A program made the translations under genes and the position numbers. The notes beneath the pieces were generated by a model, which made no database searches, was not told the origin of the DNA, and saw only the letters and a list, made by a program, of their open reading frames with translations. Shown piece by piece: positions 1 to 11,687 of a stretch of 64,000 nucleotides of DNA. This stretch comes from Halichondria panicea. Taxonomy: Eukaryota > Porifera > Demospongiae > Suberitida > Halichondriidae. Where the stretch lies: assembly GCF_963675165.1 (NCBI RefSeq), contig NC_087383.1, positions 3,192,979 to 3,256,978 of the forward strand, read 5' to 3'. How positions within the stretch are numbered: position 1 is the first letter of the stretch; the number at the start of each line of letters is the position of its first letter.

Positions 1-220
1 CTCCCTTGCAAAATGAAACATTTAGTAGCCGCCCTCAACTAGTAGCCTCAGTGAACTTTGACTCTAGCATTTCTGCACGTGGCAGCCAAAAAAATTATTA
101 ATACTTGTATTAGAATTATCGCCATGTTTCCCTCTACAATATTTTCTCTAAAGCTTCTCTAGATAAAAACTATAGACGAATAGTGTACGAGTGAGAACCT
201 TGTCTCACACCCACACATAC

Positions 221-1786
221 ATGCAGAACATGTGGCAGATACCGACGGAGGAGATCAATCGTCCTGGCAACTTCTCCACCCATGCCCGGCGCAACCTCGA
301 CCTCTTACTGGATGTTCTAACTCGTCTCTCCGATGTTCATTCCCTTTCTTACCTTGCTCAGCACTTGAAGAGCAAGCCGGACACCACTAGACAGTACATG
401 AGGGACAACGAAAGAGCCTTCATCTTTAAGAAGGTATGTACATGTACAGTACATGAGTTGGTGAACTACATGTAGTACGCTTAGAAAAGATTCATAATAA
501 ATTATAGCCTATAATGATATCCCTATAGCGGGGTAATTTTCAAATTTTCGTATGAACTGCCCAATTAAATATTTTGTATTCGTACGTATTACATTAATAA
601 AAAAAATTATAACGCATTTTAAAAATGTCTTGCTTGCTACCATTAATCGTAGTGGCATAATTAATTAAGACACATTCTGTTCCAGTAACTGTACGTACAA
701 TGTATAGGCCAACTAGCTAATTTAAGGTGCCCAATGGACCATCATTATTTCAAATTTACTCCCACAGGCAGTTCGCTGTGCTGTTCAGGCATTGGCGTCA
801 ACAACATCAAGTGTGACCTCCCTGTCCCAAGAAGAGGTGAGCTGTACAGTTTAGTTAACTTTATTTTAATAATCTCAAAAACTACATTACTGTATGTGCA
901 TTCTCTGATGCTATCTCAACCCGATAATAATATTGTGCTTTTATTGGTTTTAAATGTTGTGTGTATATATACAATGTACTTTTTTATGGTTCTGTTCACT
1001 ATACGCCTGCCTAATGGTCTTGCACACACGCTCTGTTCACTATACGCCTGCCTAATGGTCTTGCACACACGCTCAGTTGGTTCTGTTCACTATACGCCTG
1101 CCTAATGGTCTTGCACACACGCTCTGTTCACTATATGCCTGCCTAATATGGTCTTGCACACACGCTCACAGTTGAGGAAGCTCCAAAGTGTTGCATCATC
1201 CCTCAAGCCACTCTCAAAGCTGTGCTCACCCAAACTTACCAAGGTAAGAAGAGATTACATGTACCTTTATAACCTAGGGCTACTCGTAGCAATATTATGC
1301 AATAGTTGCAGAAAATGTAGATGTAAAATATTAGCACTTCAATTAAGATGGTCTGGAATCTGTAATGATTATCCACTTTGTTGCTATAGGTCGTACGATT
1401 AACGAAATGTCATTGGGGCGTCGCCCGGTTTCTGTGAAACTTAACACCCACATGTATCTTTCATTCACGCCCTACATTATTCTACTACGAGTGTCCATTA
1501 CTAATGTGTTTAACCCACACAGGATGTTGATGCAATCATTGAGCGTATAAAGACAGCCATTGTCCCCACCTCCCCACCACGCACTTCCCAAGACAAAGTC
1601 GACAAGACTCCCCCAAGCAATGAGAGAACGCCCCCAAGCACTCTGGCAGCAACTGAGGAGTCAGTTAGCAACAAGACCGGTACTAAGGGGACAGTTTCAA
1701 GCATGTCTATAAATAAACTGTTAAAGCCAACTATTAACATGGAGAAACTGCTTTGTAGTACAGACAGAGAACATGAAAACACATGA
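221..1786 (+). CDS. Unidentified protein, 3' part of gene (4 exons, 5' end unresolved)
   Basis: I see four exons with good splice sites, all phase 0: about 227-433 (after an AG at 225-226; an ATG lies at 221), 768-836, 1172-1243 and 1523-1786, ending in TGA. The first exon encodes a helical, basic-hydrophobic stretch containing RRNLDLLLDVLTRL and HSLSYLAQHLKSK. The second contains AVQALASTTSSVTSLSQEE and the third LRKLQSVASSLKPLSK. The last is rich in Ser, Thr and Pro (TPPSNERTPPSTL) and looks disordered. The joined piece is about 203 residues. I do not recognise the family and see no enzyme motif. Upstream exons probably lie before position 1, or the ATG at 221 is the start. The gene converges on JTB, with 279 bases between the two stop codons. 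The intron before the third exon carries a minisatellite. Confidence 0.6.
988..1170. repeat. Intronic minisatellite, about 45-bp unit x 4
   Basis: The unit TGTTCACTATACGCCTGCCT, followed by AATGGTCTTGCACACACGCTC, is repeated four times head to tail. Some units are separated by an extra AGTTGGT, and the last has one or two substitutions. The array ends right at the acceptor of the third exon of the surrounding gene, so the final repeat supplies its pyrimidine-poor acceptor. Confidence 0.9.
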
Positions 1787-2065
1787 CCTGCACACATATA
1801 AATTGCACATGTCATGTGTGTGTTGTTGGTTCTCCTTATACATCATCCCATAACAATAATCATCATTAATTTTATTCACGATATTTTTGAACATGCCTGC
1901 ATGAGATTGAGAGGTCACAATAGATATATTGCTTGGTTGTATAACGCAAGTGTCGTGACATGTGTGATAATAAATAGTATACAATAGTAGTTAGAGTGAA
2001 TTTAAATGCCATTGATTAATTAAGAAACTAAAACACCATAATTGCATGACATACAAGAGAGAAGT

Positions 2066-3166
2066 TCAAGCATTGATTTGCTGCTGAATCCTCATGGCCA
2101 CCATTTTCTCGATCCTCCTCTGTCTGAGGTAGACAATGGCGTAGGCTAGAGCTCCCAGTGAGAATGCACTACCCTCAAACAGCCAGAACATTCTCGTCTC
2201 AAACGGGTGAGGCGTGTAGTGACAGCTGCACAGGAAACATTAGGGGAACTCATCAATCATAAGTTCATTTCCTTCCATGCATGTATAGTGCACATTCTAA
2301 TATTACACTTCCTTTTTTAAGGAAGGATACCACCCCGTATCTATGCAACAATAATTTCACAGTTATGACAATGAAAGGAAATGAGTGCAGCCAAAGTAGC
2401 ACATGTTGCGAGTTATGCTTGCCAAACATCCTTGGGGACATGTACATACTTGGGTAAATTAAAACAAATTAAGTGCCTGTATGTATATGTGTGTGAAGTT
2501 TTCTGTGTACACACAAATCCCAAAACTTACCTGATAAAATGTTCTTGTTTGGTGCTTGGACAGTAGGCGTGTTGCTTGTAGCCAGTCCTCAAGCACTCTC
2601 TTTGTTGCCTCCCCTAAACAAAGAAACAAGAGGCAGTATAACCTATAGTCCAAACAGAGCACAACGGTTGCATGGGTTACATTTTAGTACTCAATGCCAT
2701 AATTACAGTGTATAAAAACAAAGTGTTAATTCAGACAAAACAAACGTACATGTAGATGTGTGTGTACTGATAGTAGCTCACCATGTCAAATCTCGAACAG
2801 GGCTTGCACTTTCCTAGTGGGTAGCAATTACAACTCTCACTTCCACAACTTGTTGCTTCATCTGCAAAAACAATGCACAGTCATCAAAAGTAAAAAATTA
2901 CCCACAATCTATATGCATTGGTCAGCTTTTAAGCCCCTACGATTTCCCCCTTCAAATTAAAGAGATTCAAGATGCCCCTCTACATCACATGGTTGTGTGA
3001 TACAGTCACATGCCTATCATCAAACAGACAATGACGTACTTGAATTAATCATCATTTTCTGTGAGGATACGTCAGATTGAGGCTTGTTGTCAAGGAGATG
3101 GTTTGGAGACTCAGGGCTTGCTGCACTGATGCTGGCAGATCTGCCTGGCTTCACTAAGAGCATTAC

Positions 3167-3217
<51 letters not shown>

Positions 3218-3467
3218 AGGGGGGAGTCAATTAATACCACCCCCGGTGACAGCTATGAGGTCGAGGCTCAATAAATCACTATCATCATGATCTAGTCTAT
3301 GAGGTTCATCTCATTTTAATACTGTCAATATCATACAGTACACAAGGTAGCTACAAAATCACTTACACTAGCATCCATACTAAGCTTCTTGACAGAGTGA
3401 TGCCGTCCAAAGTGATCCGTCTGGGCAAACAAAATGGGCAACCACAAGAAAAATGATCAGGGGCCAT
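2066..3467 (-). CDS. JTB: JTB-like small type I membrane protein
   Basis: Five exons, 3467-3367, 3140-3040, 2861-2782, 2613-2531 and 2225-2066, join in phase to 525 nt (174 aa). The order is an N-terminal signal segment (SRSLVWMLVSASISA, about residues 28-42), a cysteine-rich lumenal part with CNCYPLGKCKPC and ECLRTGYKQHAYCP, then MFWLFEGSAFSLGALAYAIV as the single membrane helix, and a basic tail RQRRIEKMVAMRIQQQ. This matches the vertebrate jumping translocation breakpoint protein, where a Cys-rich region precedes LFWKFEG, one helix and an IRQRQLDRK tail. JTB has been linked to mitochondrial and cytokinetic functions; that is literature knowledge and is not visible here. The start is the only ATG giving a signal peptide in frame. 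It is head-to-head with an HTATIP2-like gene, 266 bases apart. The 5' exon is the least certain. Confidence 0.85.
3169..3216. repeat. (TG)n microsatellite in JTB intron 1
   Basis: About 24 uninterrupted TG units followed by a GGAGGGGGG run, lying in the first JTB intron upstream of the exon ending at 3140. Confidence 0.95.
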
Positions 3468-3733
3468 CTTGAATGTAAGTATCTAATGGTAGGTTTTCGA
3501 TCTTGTTCAGAATACTGCGACAATACTACTAATTTATTCTGAGAGCTCCCAACTTATAATTATGATTTTTGCCTACTCAGCAGATGATGTAACCTTAGAG
3601 TTAGAGGTAGTTACGTAATATAGCGTCACACTCTTACTTCCGTGCATGCACATCAAATGGAGTGTGGGCGTTAGAGAGCGGTATAATTATATGGTAGTGT
3701 GGGTTCCAAGAAGAAGAACTGATATCCTCAAAA
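3468..3733. promoter_or_regulatory. Shared divergent promoter region, JTB / HTATIP2-like 1
   Basis: This 266-bp gap separates the start codons of two genes read in opposite directions, so one short region must hold both promoters. I see no clear TATA box; short AT-rich stretches such as TATAATTATATGG lie near 3680. The promoter role is inferred from position only. Confidence 0.45.
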
Positions 3734-5070
3734 ATGGCTGCAAAAGGCACTGTTCCAATGGCTGCAATTGTCATTGGTGGCACAGGGGCAACTGGAAAAA
3801 GTCTCCTCAGGAATCTACTTCAAGCAAAAGTAGATCTAGCCTATAATTATTGGTGTACGTACATGTAGACTAGACACGATTATTTCGATTGGGGGAAGCG
3901 CGAGCTGCTTGGAGGTGCCGAGCTAGCTAGGGCTTTAGCCTCCCACTTTTGGTCAATGTAATTATTATGACAAAACTGACATTAAATATAGCTCCTAATG
4001 TCATTGGGTGCATGGAGTGTATGAATTTACTAATCCAAATGTTTAATCGTGCAGGACAAGGTTTCCAAGGTAACACTACTCAGTCGCAGTACTCTAACTT
4101 CATTGGACGGTGTGGATTTGTCATCTGAGCAGAGCCAAGGCCGTCTAGTCCAGCATGTTGAAGGTCAATCATGTTCACTTTCATTAAAATAATAATACAG
4201 CTTATTGATTCCTATACCCATGCAGATCTGGAGTCGGTGAGTGATTCCAAAGTGAAAGAAGTGTGTACTGGTGGTCATGTGCTCTTCAACTGCATGGGGA
4301 CGCATTTGTCCCTCCTTTTCTTTGGAACTCCGGTACACAAATCTCCTAATGCTCTTTATTCCACGCTTAATTATTGTGTTTTTGCCACACAGAGTGCTTA
4401 TCGGACGGTAGCCTATGATGTCCCAGCTCGTCTTACCAAGCTAGCGCACCAAGCAGGAGTGGCCCATTCCAGTGTGCTTACTGCCATTGTGTCCAATCCC
4501 AACAGCTGGTCACTGTACGTGAGGTGCAAGGGACAACTGGAGGCTATTGGACAGGAGCTTTTCCCTTACACCTCAGCGTTTAGAGCTGGCATGTTGGATA
4601 GAGGAGAGGACAGCCGCTTTCTTGAGAAAATTAGTTGTGAGTTTTTTGATATGCAAAGAGCATCTTTGTAATCCCCAACACCATGTCAATGTTCAATGTA
4701 ATCCTCTATCTCACTGTTTCAATTTGTTGACAGATAAAATGTTATGCTAAACTAGTTGTGGATTGACACATCATACATGTACGTGTCTCAATAAATACCC
4801 GGTCCGAATCACCCCCCTCACACACCCAGTACTGTTTAGTAGTGGACTGTCAGTGAACACGCTCTCAGAAGCCATGTTTCTGGATGCCCTAGCCTACCAT
4901 ACCAACCGTCAGTCTGGTGAAGAGACCAGCAGTGAAGGAAAGAACACTCTCTCTATCTTCTATGATAATGACATTCGTCAGATTTGCAGAAGGTATGAAA
5001 TAATATTGCAACGACTTTATTTATGGGTCATATAATTTTTTGCAGAAACGAAATCTCAACCAAGCAGTGA
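3734..5070 (+). CDS. HTATIP2: HTATIP2/TIP30-like NAD(P)-binding oxidoreductase, copy 1
   Basis: Six exons, 3734-3829, 4055-4163, 4226-4332, 4393-4636, 4830-4992 and 5046-5070, total 744 nt (247 aa) in continuous frame. The N-terminus AAIVIGGTGATGKSLL is a Rossmann dinucleotide-binding motif of the atypical short-chain dehydrogenase family. A YxxxK-type pair lies in SLYVRCKGQLE (about residue 160). The order and motifs match HTATIP2 (CC3/TIP30), a cytosolic and nuclear regulator with NADPH binding. Human HTATIP2 is of similar length (about 242 aa). One difference stands out: after FNCMGT the loop reads HLSLLFFGTP, where copy 2 has STRAKAGSADAF, close to the conserved TTRGKAG of the family. A 60-bp intron (4333-4392) lies beside this loop; its length is divisible by three and it has no stop, so retention is possible. 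It is a tandem duplicate of the next gene. Confidence 0.85.
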
Positions 5071-5270
5071 CAATAATTATTATTTTCATTTTTCTCCTTA
5101 AATTTTTAATTGAGTTCATTACGGGATCTAATAACCAACCGCGGCCAGTTTTTGGGTTATAATGCGCAAAGGCTAGGCCCTTTCACCTTTGACCTCTTTG
5201 CAGCATTTTACAAAGGTGGTCGTGCATGGTCGTCATAGCTAGCTAGCTATATTATACTCTCAACTAGACT

Positions 5271-6649
5271 ATGGCTACTCAATCACCCTCTTCACTGGCT
5301 GCAGTAGTCATTGGAGCTACTGGAGCCACTGGCAAATGTCTAGTACAGACTCTCCTAGCAGCTAAGGTAACAAAAATATGTTAGCCATGACTAGAGAGAT
5401 GTTCTCATTAAACTTCTACATGTACCTTCACAGGACAAGGTTGCCAAGGTCACAATCCTAGGTCGTAGAAAGCTGGAGTCAATTGAGGGTGTTGATGTGT
5501 CTCAAGAGGAGAGCGAAGGGAGACTCGTACAACATGTTCAAGGTACTAAAAGGTTGATACACATTTAATACACATTCAGTGACTGTTTACGGCTATCCAC
5601 ACAGATCTCGATGAGGTAACTGGTGAGAAAGTGAAAGAGTTGTGTACGGGAAGTCACGTGTTCTTTAACTGTCTCGGTTCCACAAGAGCAAAAGCTGGAT
5701 CTGCTGTAAGAATTCAATAATTTAAACCCAAATTTAAAAACAAACTGTCCTGTAGGATGCATTCCGTCACATAGACTTGGAGATTCCAGTTCAACTGGCG
5801 AAGGCTGCTTGTGAAGCCGGTGTCCCTCACTGTAGTGTGGTCACGTCCCAAGGAGCCAACCCCAACAGCTGGTTCTTGTACACGCAAGTAAAGGGGCAGG
5901 TGGAGAATGAACTGAAAGGAGTGGGCTTCTCTTACACCACAGTCTTCAGGCCTGGTGTACTCCGGAGGAGCGGAGAGGAACCGAGATTTGGAGAAAAGCT
6001 TCTTTGTAAGTTCAACCCGTGCATGAGATTAGAATTTACAATGTAATTTGATCCACGGCAATTGTTTGACGTTGCACTTTATTTTAAATCAACATCTTAC
6101 AGTAATGTTGATCAAGGGGATGCCAGTGAGTCTGCTAGCTGAGGCCATGTTCCACGATGCCTGGGACTATCATGGCAAGTCTACCAGCGAGGCGACTGCT
6201 AATTCAGCACTCTTCTATGACAGTGACATCAGGAGAATTTGCCAGGTGAGTAATATAGATTTAGAGTGTTTCTATAATAATATTTTTAAGTGCACGTAAT
6301 TTTTGCCGTAAAGGTTTTCTGTATACCGTATAGCGGGTATATTTCGAGGGTATACTATAAACTTTCGCAGATTGACCGTTAGAAAGGTTTTCGCGGAATA
6401 GCAGCCTTTCTGCAGCATGCATGCATGTGATTAAATGTGTGGGTATAAATTAATGTTCACGGTACATGCTTGATAGCGAAAACCGTGAACATTTATACCC
6501 TCGAAATATACACGCTATACAGTACATGTATGGAGCTCTAACTATAGTTTTTTCTTGTGTTAATTTGGAATTTCAAGCGCTTGTGTATTATACGTGATTG
6601 ATGTTTTTATACTCAGGAGAAGACGACACCTGCTGCTACGACTGAGTAA
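5271..6649 (+). CDS. HTATIP2: HTATIP2/TIP30-like NAD(P)-binding oxidoreductase, copy 2
   Basis: Six exons, 5271-5366, 5434-5542, 5605-5705, 5756-6005, 6103-6245 and 6617-6649, total 732 nt (243 aa). Five of the six correspond one to one with copy 1 in position and phase, so this is a tandem gene duplication. Features in order are the nucleotide-binding motif AVVIGATGATGKCLV (residues 10-25), the family loop NCLGSTRAKAGSADAF, the catalytic-type YxxxK in FLYTQVKGQVE, and VFRPGVLRRSGEEPRFGEK. All of these are expected for an active HTATIP2-type enzyme, so this copy looks the more conventional of the two. The start ATG is preceded by a short AT-rich stretch about 200 bp after the copy 1 stop. The last intron contains a small inverted-repeat element. 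The gene converges on MRM1, with 100 bp between stops. Confidence 0.9.
6328..6520. mobile_element. MITE-like inverted-repeat element in HTATIP2 copy 2 intron
   Basis: The left end GTATAGCGGGTATATTTCGA continues with GGGTATA and is mirrored at 6491-6520 by TATACCCTCGAAATATACAC followed by GCTATAC. The body is about 190 bp with no coding capacity. The subterminal CGCAG/GCGAAAA motifs resemble those in the element at 42.76 kb and a fragment near 525-550 (TATAGCGGGGTAATTTTC). Confidence 0.75.
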
Positions 6650-6749
6650 AGAACTTCATTAATAATCCATCATGACAATAAATACATGTAGACTATAAAA
6701 ATGTATGTCTAGAATGTTTGCACAGATAATTATAATTATCGTAAGAATT

Positions 6750-8796
6750 TTAATTGTCTTTTTTGTTCTGTTGTAACGTGTGTAACAATATACCAGCTGC
6801 TACTGCTACATTGAGAGAGTCAAAACCTTCTGAGAGTTCTCTGCATGGAGTCACAGTTAACATGGCTGAGCATGCCTTCTGTATATAGCCACGGAGTCCA
6901 TAGCCTTCATTACCTGCATGATGAACAGTTGAAAGGGTTTTGAGTATAAAATTAGAGTGAGTACATTAAATTACTTTTACTGTACCAGGGTGTCAGACAG
7001 GATTTTGGAAGTAGAGGGGCATGCTTTTGATAGAAATGAATGTTGCTAAAAAATGTCAACTGTTATTTCAATACCCTGTAACATTGCCAGCTATGGACAC
7101 TCAGTCATACAACTAGTATATGTATAATTATACCTAAAAGCAAATTTTTAATTAAGTGGGGGTAAATTGGAGCCAGAGGGGGATATCCCCTCCCCCCCTC
7201 GTATGACACCCTGTGTACATAGCTTATTAAAAAACATGTATAATCATATATAAATTAATGACCCCCCCAGTACTGTAATTATAGCCGTTCCTAGCCTATA
7301 ATTATTTCTGGCGAGAGGTTCCACTGTATATAACAAGGCTCACCTAATGCAATGATAGTGGGCTCCTTGACCATGTACTGTGAGCATTGTATAACAGGTA
7401 CTTCTTTGTTGTCGTCCATTTCATCTTCATGAATGGAGCTACAAGTTCCCAGTATCTTCCATCCTTCGTGACTAGCTTCAGATAAAAACTCGCCCATGTC
7501 CTGAACGGCAAATACTGGCAAGAGCTCCATAGCACCTGAACTAGCCTTGCTTACAGCCGGAGATAGTGGACAGCTGTGTGTGTGGGGGGGGGGGGGGGAG
7601 GTGAGGTGAGGAATAGTGTTATGTACTGTTTTGGTGCATTTTAAATTGCGACAGGAAGGCAAAACAGAGACAAGTTGCAGCATAGATACTGACCATTTTT
7701 TGGCTGTAGTGATCACTCGATCAACTCCAAGAAAATATGCACATCTCAAGATAGCTCCCAAATTCATCGGATCCTACATCACCACAGTAATAACACGAGC
7801 AAACAGATGAATCAGAGCTTACGTGCAACTCATCCAGTAATAGCCAAATTGGGTTCTCTGATCTCTTGGTAGCTGATCTAAACATTATAGAGGGAGACAA
7901 TTACATGATTTCATTTGTACTGATTGTGATGATGAGCTTACACAATTTGCAGTCAGATGGTTCAATTTTCTTGAAGTGCAGAGGTGAAACATCCATCACC
8001 ACACCCTATATACATAATTTATATAAATGTTAATAAGAAATTTGATAAAGGCACAGTCAGCCCTCCTTTTATGTTACAGCGGCCTGATTAATGAAAGAGG
8101 TCACCCTCTTCTGTATACATTGTCAAGCTAGGCACTCAGAGATCACAATGCAGTTACAAACACAATTATTATGAATACCTGATGTGGTTTCTTCCCAGAC
8201 AGAGTCTCCATGGCACTCTTGTCAAGTCTCAAAATGTCCACTTTCCTTTTCTCAGCAACTTTCCAAACATTATCAAGAGCTGACCTATTCAGACAAACAC
8301 ACATAATTATTACTACAAAAGCGTCCCCTACATGTAACTGTTCCGAGCCAAATGTTCAGCTTGTTAATAACTGTAATAATCCCCCATCCTATTCCAAGTC
8401 AAAATATATTCAGCTTGTATAAAAGTGATGACATTTTATTAATTAACACCTCTTCATCACTCCCTTCTTTTCTGACACTCCAGGCTTGATATAGATCTTG
8501 TGGATCTTCCGTCTGTTAGCTTGTATGGCAGCCAGACAAGGGGAAACGCCGTACAAGAACTCTCCTCGACATCTAACTTCAACTGTCTGCAAAAAATAGT
8601 AAAAAATAAGTCGACTAGATCGGCCGGCTCTGTGATCTAGCACTGCAGCAGCTCAGGGAGATAATCAATTTACCTTGGAAGAAGTCTTTTTTGGAATCCT
8701 TGGCAGCCTAGAGCTGCTTGCTCTTGTAATGTAAGACCTGGCATAGTTTATAAGAGACCCCAGATCAGCAAAGCTTTGGAAGAACAAACTTTTCAT
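6750..8796 (-). CDS. MRM1: Mitochondrial rRNA 2'-O-ribose methyltransferase (SpoU/TrmH family)
   Basis: Eight exons, 8796-8674, 8586-8450, 8284-8179, 8005-7942, 7872-7823, 7773-7694, 7573-7344 and 6913-6750, join to 954 nt (317 aa) with every phase consistent. The N-terminal exon is basic and Ser-rich, as in a mitochondrial presequence. Next come the substrate-binding part (GEFLYGVSPCLAAIQANRRK) and the SPOUT catalytic fold with its three family motifs: DPMNLGAILRCAYFLGVD (motif 1), the GNEGYGLRG glycine loop (motif 2) and SEGFDSLNVAVAAGILLHTL (motif 3), which form the knotted AdoMet site. Human MRM1 methylates a guanosine ribose in mitochondrial 16S rRNA. For the fifth exon an AG four bases downstream of the first candidate (after ATCAG) is needed to keep frame. 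Introns carry a MITE at 6986 and a G-run at 7577-7597. Confidence 0.92.
6986..7213. mobile_element. MITE with CAGGGTGTCA termini, TSD TGTAC
   Basis: It begins CAGGGTGTCAGACAGGATTT and ends CTCGTATGACACCCTG, with inverted termini of about 13 bp. TGTAC directly flanks both ends (6981-6985 and 7214-7218), a likely 5-bp target duplication. The inside is G-rich on one arm and has no ORF. It sits in the last MRM1 intron. Confidence 0.7.
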
Positions 8797-9320
8797 TGTA
8801 CCATGCACCATACCATTGAATGAGCCATGTGGGTAAGTAAGTAGTGTCTCGAATACCAGCCGGTTCTCATTGTAGCGTGGGAGGGAAAGAAAATAAGCAT
8901 TCCACTAGCCTCGAATCCAGGCCGGTTAAACGGCCTGGTCTCGAGGCTAGATCTAGCATTCCACATTATCATTGCAATAGAACCAAGATGTCTGATTCTA
9001 GTCAATGCATTCGCGCACTCATTGTACAGCTTACCCCCTCTGCATTGTACTGACCCCATCTATACAGGGTAGATTGCAAATCCAGCTCATTTTCCCATTT
9101 CATAACTATAGGGATACACTGGAGTGCAAACCTCGCCGCATGCGCATGTTTAAAACACATACATGTAATTATAGCAGATTTGTGTAACTATTACTGTGAC
9201 CTCTGGGATTTGTTCTGATCTGGACCTAATAATCGTCACATAAGAAAACTAGGTCTATGTGCATTCAATCTGGTAAGGTAAAGCGCGTCTATAATGGTCG
9301 ACACACAAGAAAGCTAGACT
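8797..9320. other. Intergenic region upstream of MRM1
   Basis: This is the presumed MRM1 promoter side. It contains a 46-bp near-perfect palindrome (8905-8950) but no ORF that I trust. Short ORFs on both strands here are mirror readings of the palindrome. Confidence 0.5.
8905..8950. repeat. Short palindromic (hairpin) repeat
   Basis: CTAGCCTCGAATCCAGGCCG followed by GTTAAACGGCCTGGTCTCGAGGCTAG folds into a near-perfect hairpin. A related copy with a TTTAAT loop (AAGGCCGATTTAATCGGCCT, then GGAATCGAGGCTAG) lies at about 41307-41350, so this is a small dispersed family. Confidence 0.85.
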
Positions 9321-9530
9321 TTAAGTTCGACCGTCCAGGCTCTGGTTTAGCCACTCCTGGATGTTGCTGAGGTATAAGACTGTGAGCCAACGTCCCTCAG
9401 CATCTGCCAAGACTCCACGACAAGTATCAAAGTCTACATACTTTTGCCTCGACGTCAACCACCACGAAAAATTTCGATAGGACCGTACCCGAACATAAAC
9501 CTCGCTTTGCTTGGAATTATGTGGAGAGTC
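9321..9530 (-). other. Possible terminal exon of an unknown gene (69-codon open stretch, no ATG)
   Basis: Reading the minus strand from 9530 to TAA at 9321-9323 gives 69 sense codons with a protein-like composition, including YRNFSWWLTSRQKYVDFDTC and GRWLTVLYLSNIQEWLNQSL. No ATG starts it, so it could be a last exon, a piece of a lost gene or chance. It lies about 250 bp beyond the stop of the CARD-like gene and could not be linked to it. I do not recognise the family. Confidence 0.35.
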
Positions 9531-9776
9531 TCAATCACATATAAAAGGAGTTCAATCTCGGCATTAATTATTCTTTATGAAGTAATTCTATAAAAATTAT
9601 ATTATAAAGTGACACCTGAAGTTTTCGCAGTGGCTGAATGACAACTATATTAATGAGTGATGATCAGTGCACAACATAAAGAAGCTTCTGCATGTGTATT
9701 AAATAATTGTGCTTTGCAATGTCAAACTGATAACAACACTGTAGGCAATTTCATCACGATAATTACACTGGAACTG

Positions 9777-11278
9777 TCACTTTAGTTTAAAAGCTTTGCA
9801 CTTCGACTTAATATTTTCAGAATTTTCACCGAATGCAGATGATCTTTCTCTTGGATCTTTTGGCAAAAGATCCAAATGTGTAATAGGACACATTTGTAAT
9901 TCAGGATTAGCACTGAGGCATTCTTCTTTGGTAGGATCCATAGCAACAAAAGTTTTTGCAGAAGACTGATCCTCAAATACATCCGGCGGCCAGCTAATCC
10001 GTGAATATCTTGAAGAAGCGACTGATATTTGCGAATCTCGAATGCTTCCGCCATACCCACTGCTAGCACCGGATAAGTTTTTGTGCAAAGGTTTGTGTAC
10101 TCTTGTGTCATATTTAAGGTCAACCATGGGTAATTGTCCTGTGTACAAGTATAACATTTGATAAATGAGGCTCGTTGTGTAACACCCGTTCATGCTCACA
10201 CAAGCCGTTGCAGCTGCCACATCACATGATATAGTTTATTTAAAAAGCACAATACTATCAAAATGTTAGTACTTATATATGCGTATAAACTATAATCGTA
10301 TGATGTGCTATACTAGTGACTGGAGAGTGTACAGCAATTAATCTCGTATCACATCCAGTCCAGTAGTTGCACGTCGTCATTGACAGCGGGCAATTACCTG
10401 TAAAGTAATTGCACGCTGACGACGCATTGTTTTTCGAATAACGGTCGTGGCTTAAAATTTAATAAAACTGCGGAGAACTTCATCATACATAATGAATAGT
10501 ATGGTTATTCATATAATTTGTCTATGTGCACATGCATAGAAGTCCCGATTACAACTAGTATATACTAAACGTCATGTTTATTGTATATATAGGAGATAAG
10601 TATTTTTTTGTTCAAGATTACAACCGTATACCTCGCTTGCGCATGCGCACCGAGGCATAAATATACCAATTAATAATTATACCATGCATGATGTATAATT
10701 GCTAAATAATGCGATCTTGCATGTGTAATTGCTAATTAAAACATTCTCACCGTTTTCAGGGGAATTATCCCTGCAGCTGTCTGTGAGACTTGAGCAGGGA
10801 GTGTAGTAGACAGATTCATCACTTGAATTGTCATTGTCCTTTTGCTCTTGATTTGATACTGATTCCTGGATGATCCCTTCTATGTTTTGTTCTAGTTGTT
10901 TGTCATTGTCCTTCTGTTCTTGATAAGATTCCGATTTAGCGTTCAAAACTTCCTCTTGAGTGATTGCTTTTAGTTTTTCCTCCAGTTGTAAAGCTACAGT
11001 CATTGAAAGAGGTTCCTTCATATCTTTGAGGATTTTTACAAGATAATGGAAACATTTGGTTCCCCCTCAATTCTATCTACGATAGTGTCTATAAGTTTTT
11101 GGGCTTTTTCGTCTTGTTGTGTTGACTTATTTCGAATAAAATCACGCACTTCAGTTGATATTTGGTCGTCAGCAAAAAAGTGGGAGCATATACCATTCGG
11201 ATCTAATTTTGCACACTCTATTAATTCAAAAGTTAACTTGCGGGCAGCTCGGTACTCAGGAGGGGACTTCGATGACAT
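9777..11278 (-). pseudogene. CARD-like death-fold protein gene A, frameshifted
   Basis: There are two exons, 11278-10751 and 10138-9777. Exon 1 starts MSSKSPPEYRAARKLTFELI and encodes an all-helical domain of about 80 residues followed by an acidic linker with repeated EQKDND. Exon 2 is Ser-rich (SSGYGGSIRDSQISVASS) and ends FKLK. The helical part has the CARD-type pattern EKAQKLIDTIVDRI followed by a final amphipathic helix. Against tandem gene B, exon 1 is one base short: gene B reads EPNVFHGFMKILKD, while A has three A's instead of four at about 11049-11053 (plus strand), giving a stop after NVSIIL. Without that deletion A would have the same 2-exon, phase-1 structure as B. Either A is a recent pseudogene or the base is a sequence error. 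Death-fold adaptors act in immune or apoptotic complexes; that role is inferred. Confidence 0.6.
10624..10660. repeat. Dispersed palindrome-cored repeat
   Basis: CCGTATACCTCGCTTGCGCA then TGCGCACCGAGGCATAA. Close copies occur at 26913-26949 and 54950-54986. The core TTGCGCATGCGCA is self-complementary, and CCTCG/CGAGG pair around it. Confidence 0.7.
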
Positions 11279-11687
11279 AACTTCAACGATTAAGCTTTAG
11301 CAGTGTGGTATCTGGACCAATCACTACTGCATGAGCTTAATCTACTCTTATATAGGATAGAGTGTGTCTGGTTACAGGAGTAGATCTATAATAGCCTACT
11401 TGTATACTGACGTCTCTGGGGTAGCTATATAGAGCCTATATTCAATGAATCTTTCTTTGTGCAGTTTATCGTCTATCTATACTGAGTACTAATATAGAGG
11501 GTATAATCATAATACCTTTCTGCTATAACTAGGCATACATTGTAGTTAACATGGATCACATGCAGCTGCATGCATGCATGCGAAATCCATGTGAGTCCTC
11601 GCTCTTTTTTACGTACCTTAGTTACATTCACTGACAGGTATATATAATATCACTATTTCATAACATTATTGCTAGTACACATCATGC

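Noticed and set aside
7312-7330. GAGGTTCCACTGTATA, resembling a pogo-like element end
   Set aside because: Only one short end is present, with no partner terminus within the intron, so an element cannot be supported.
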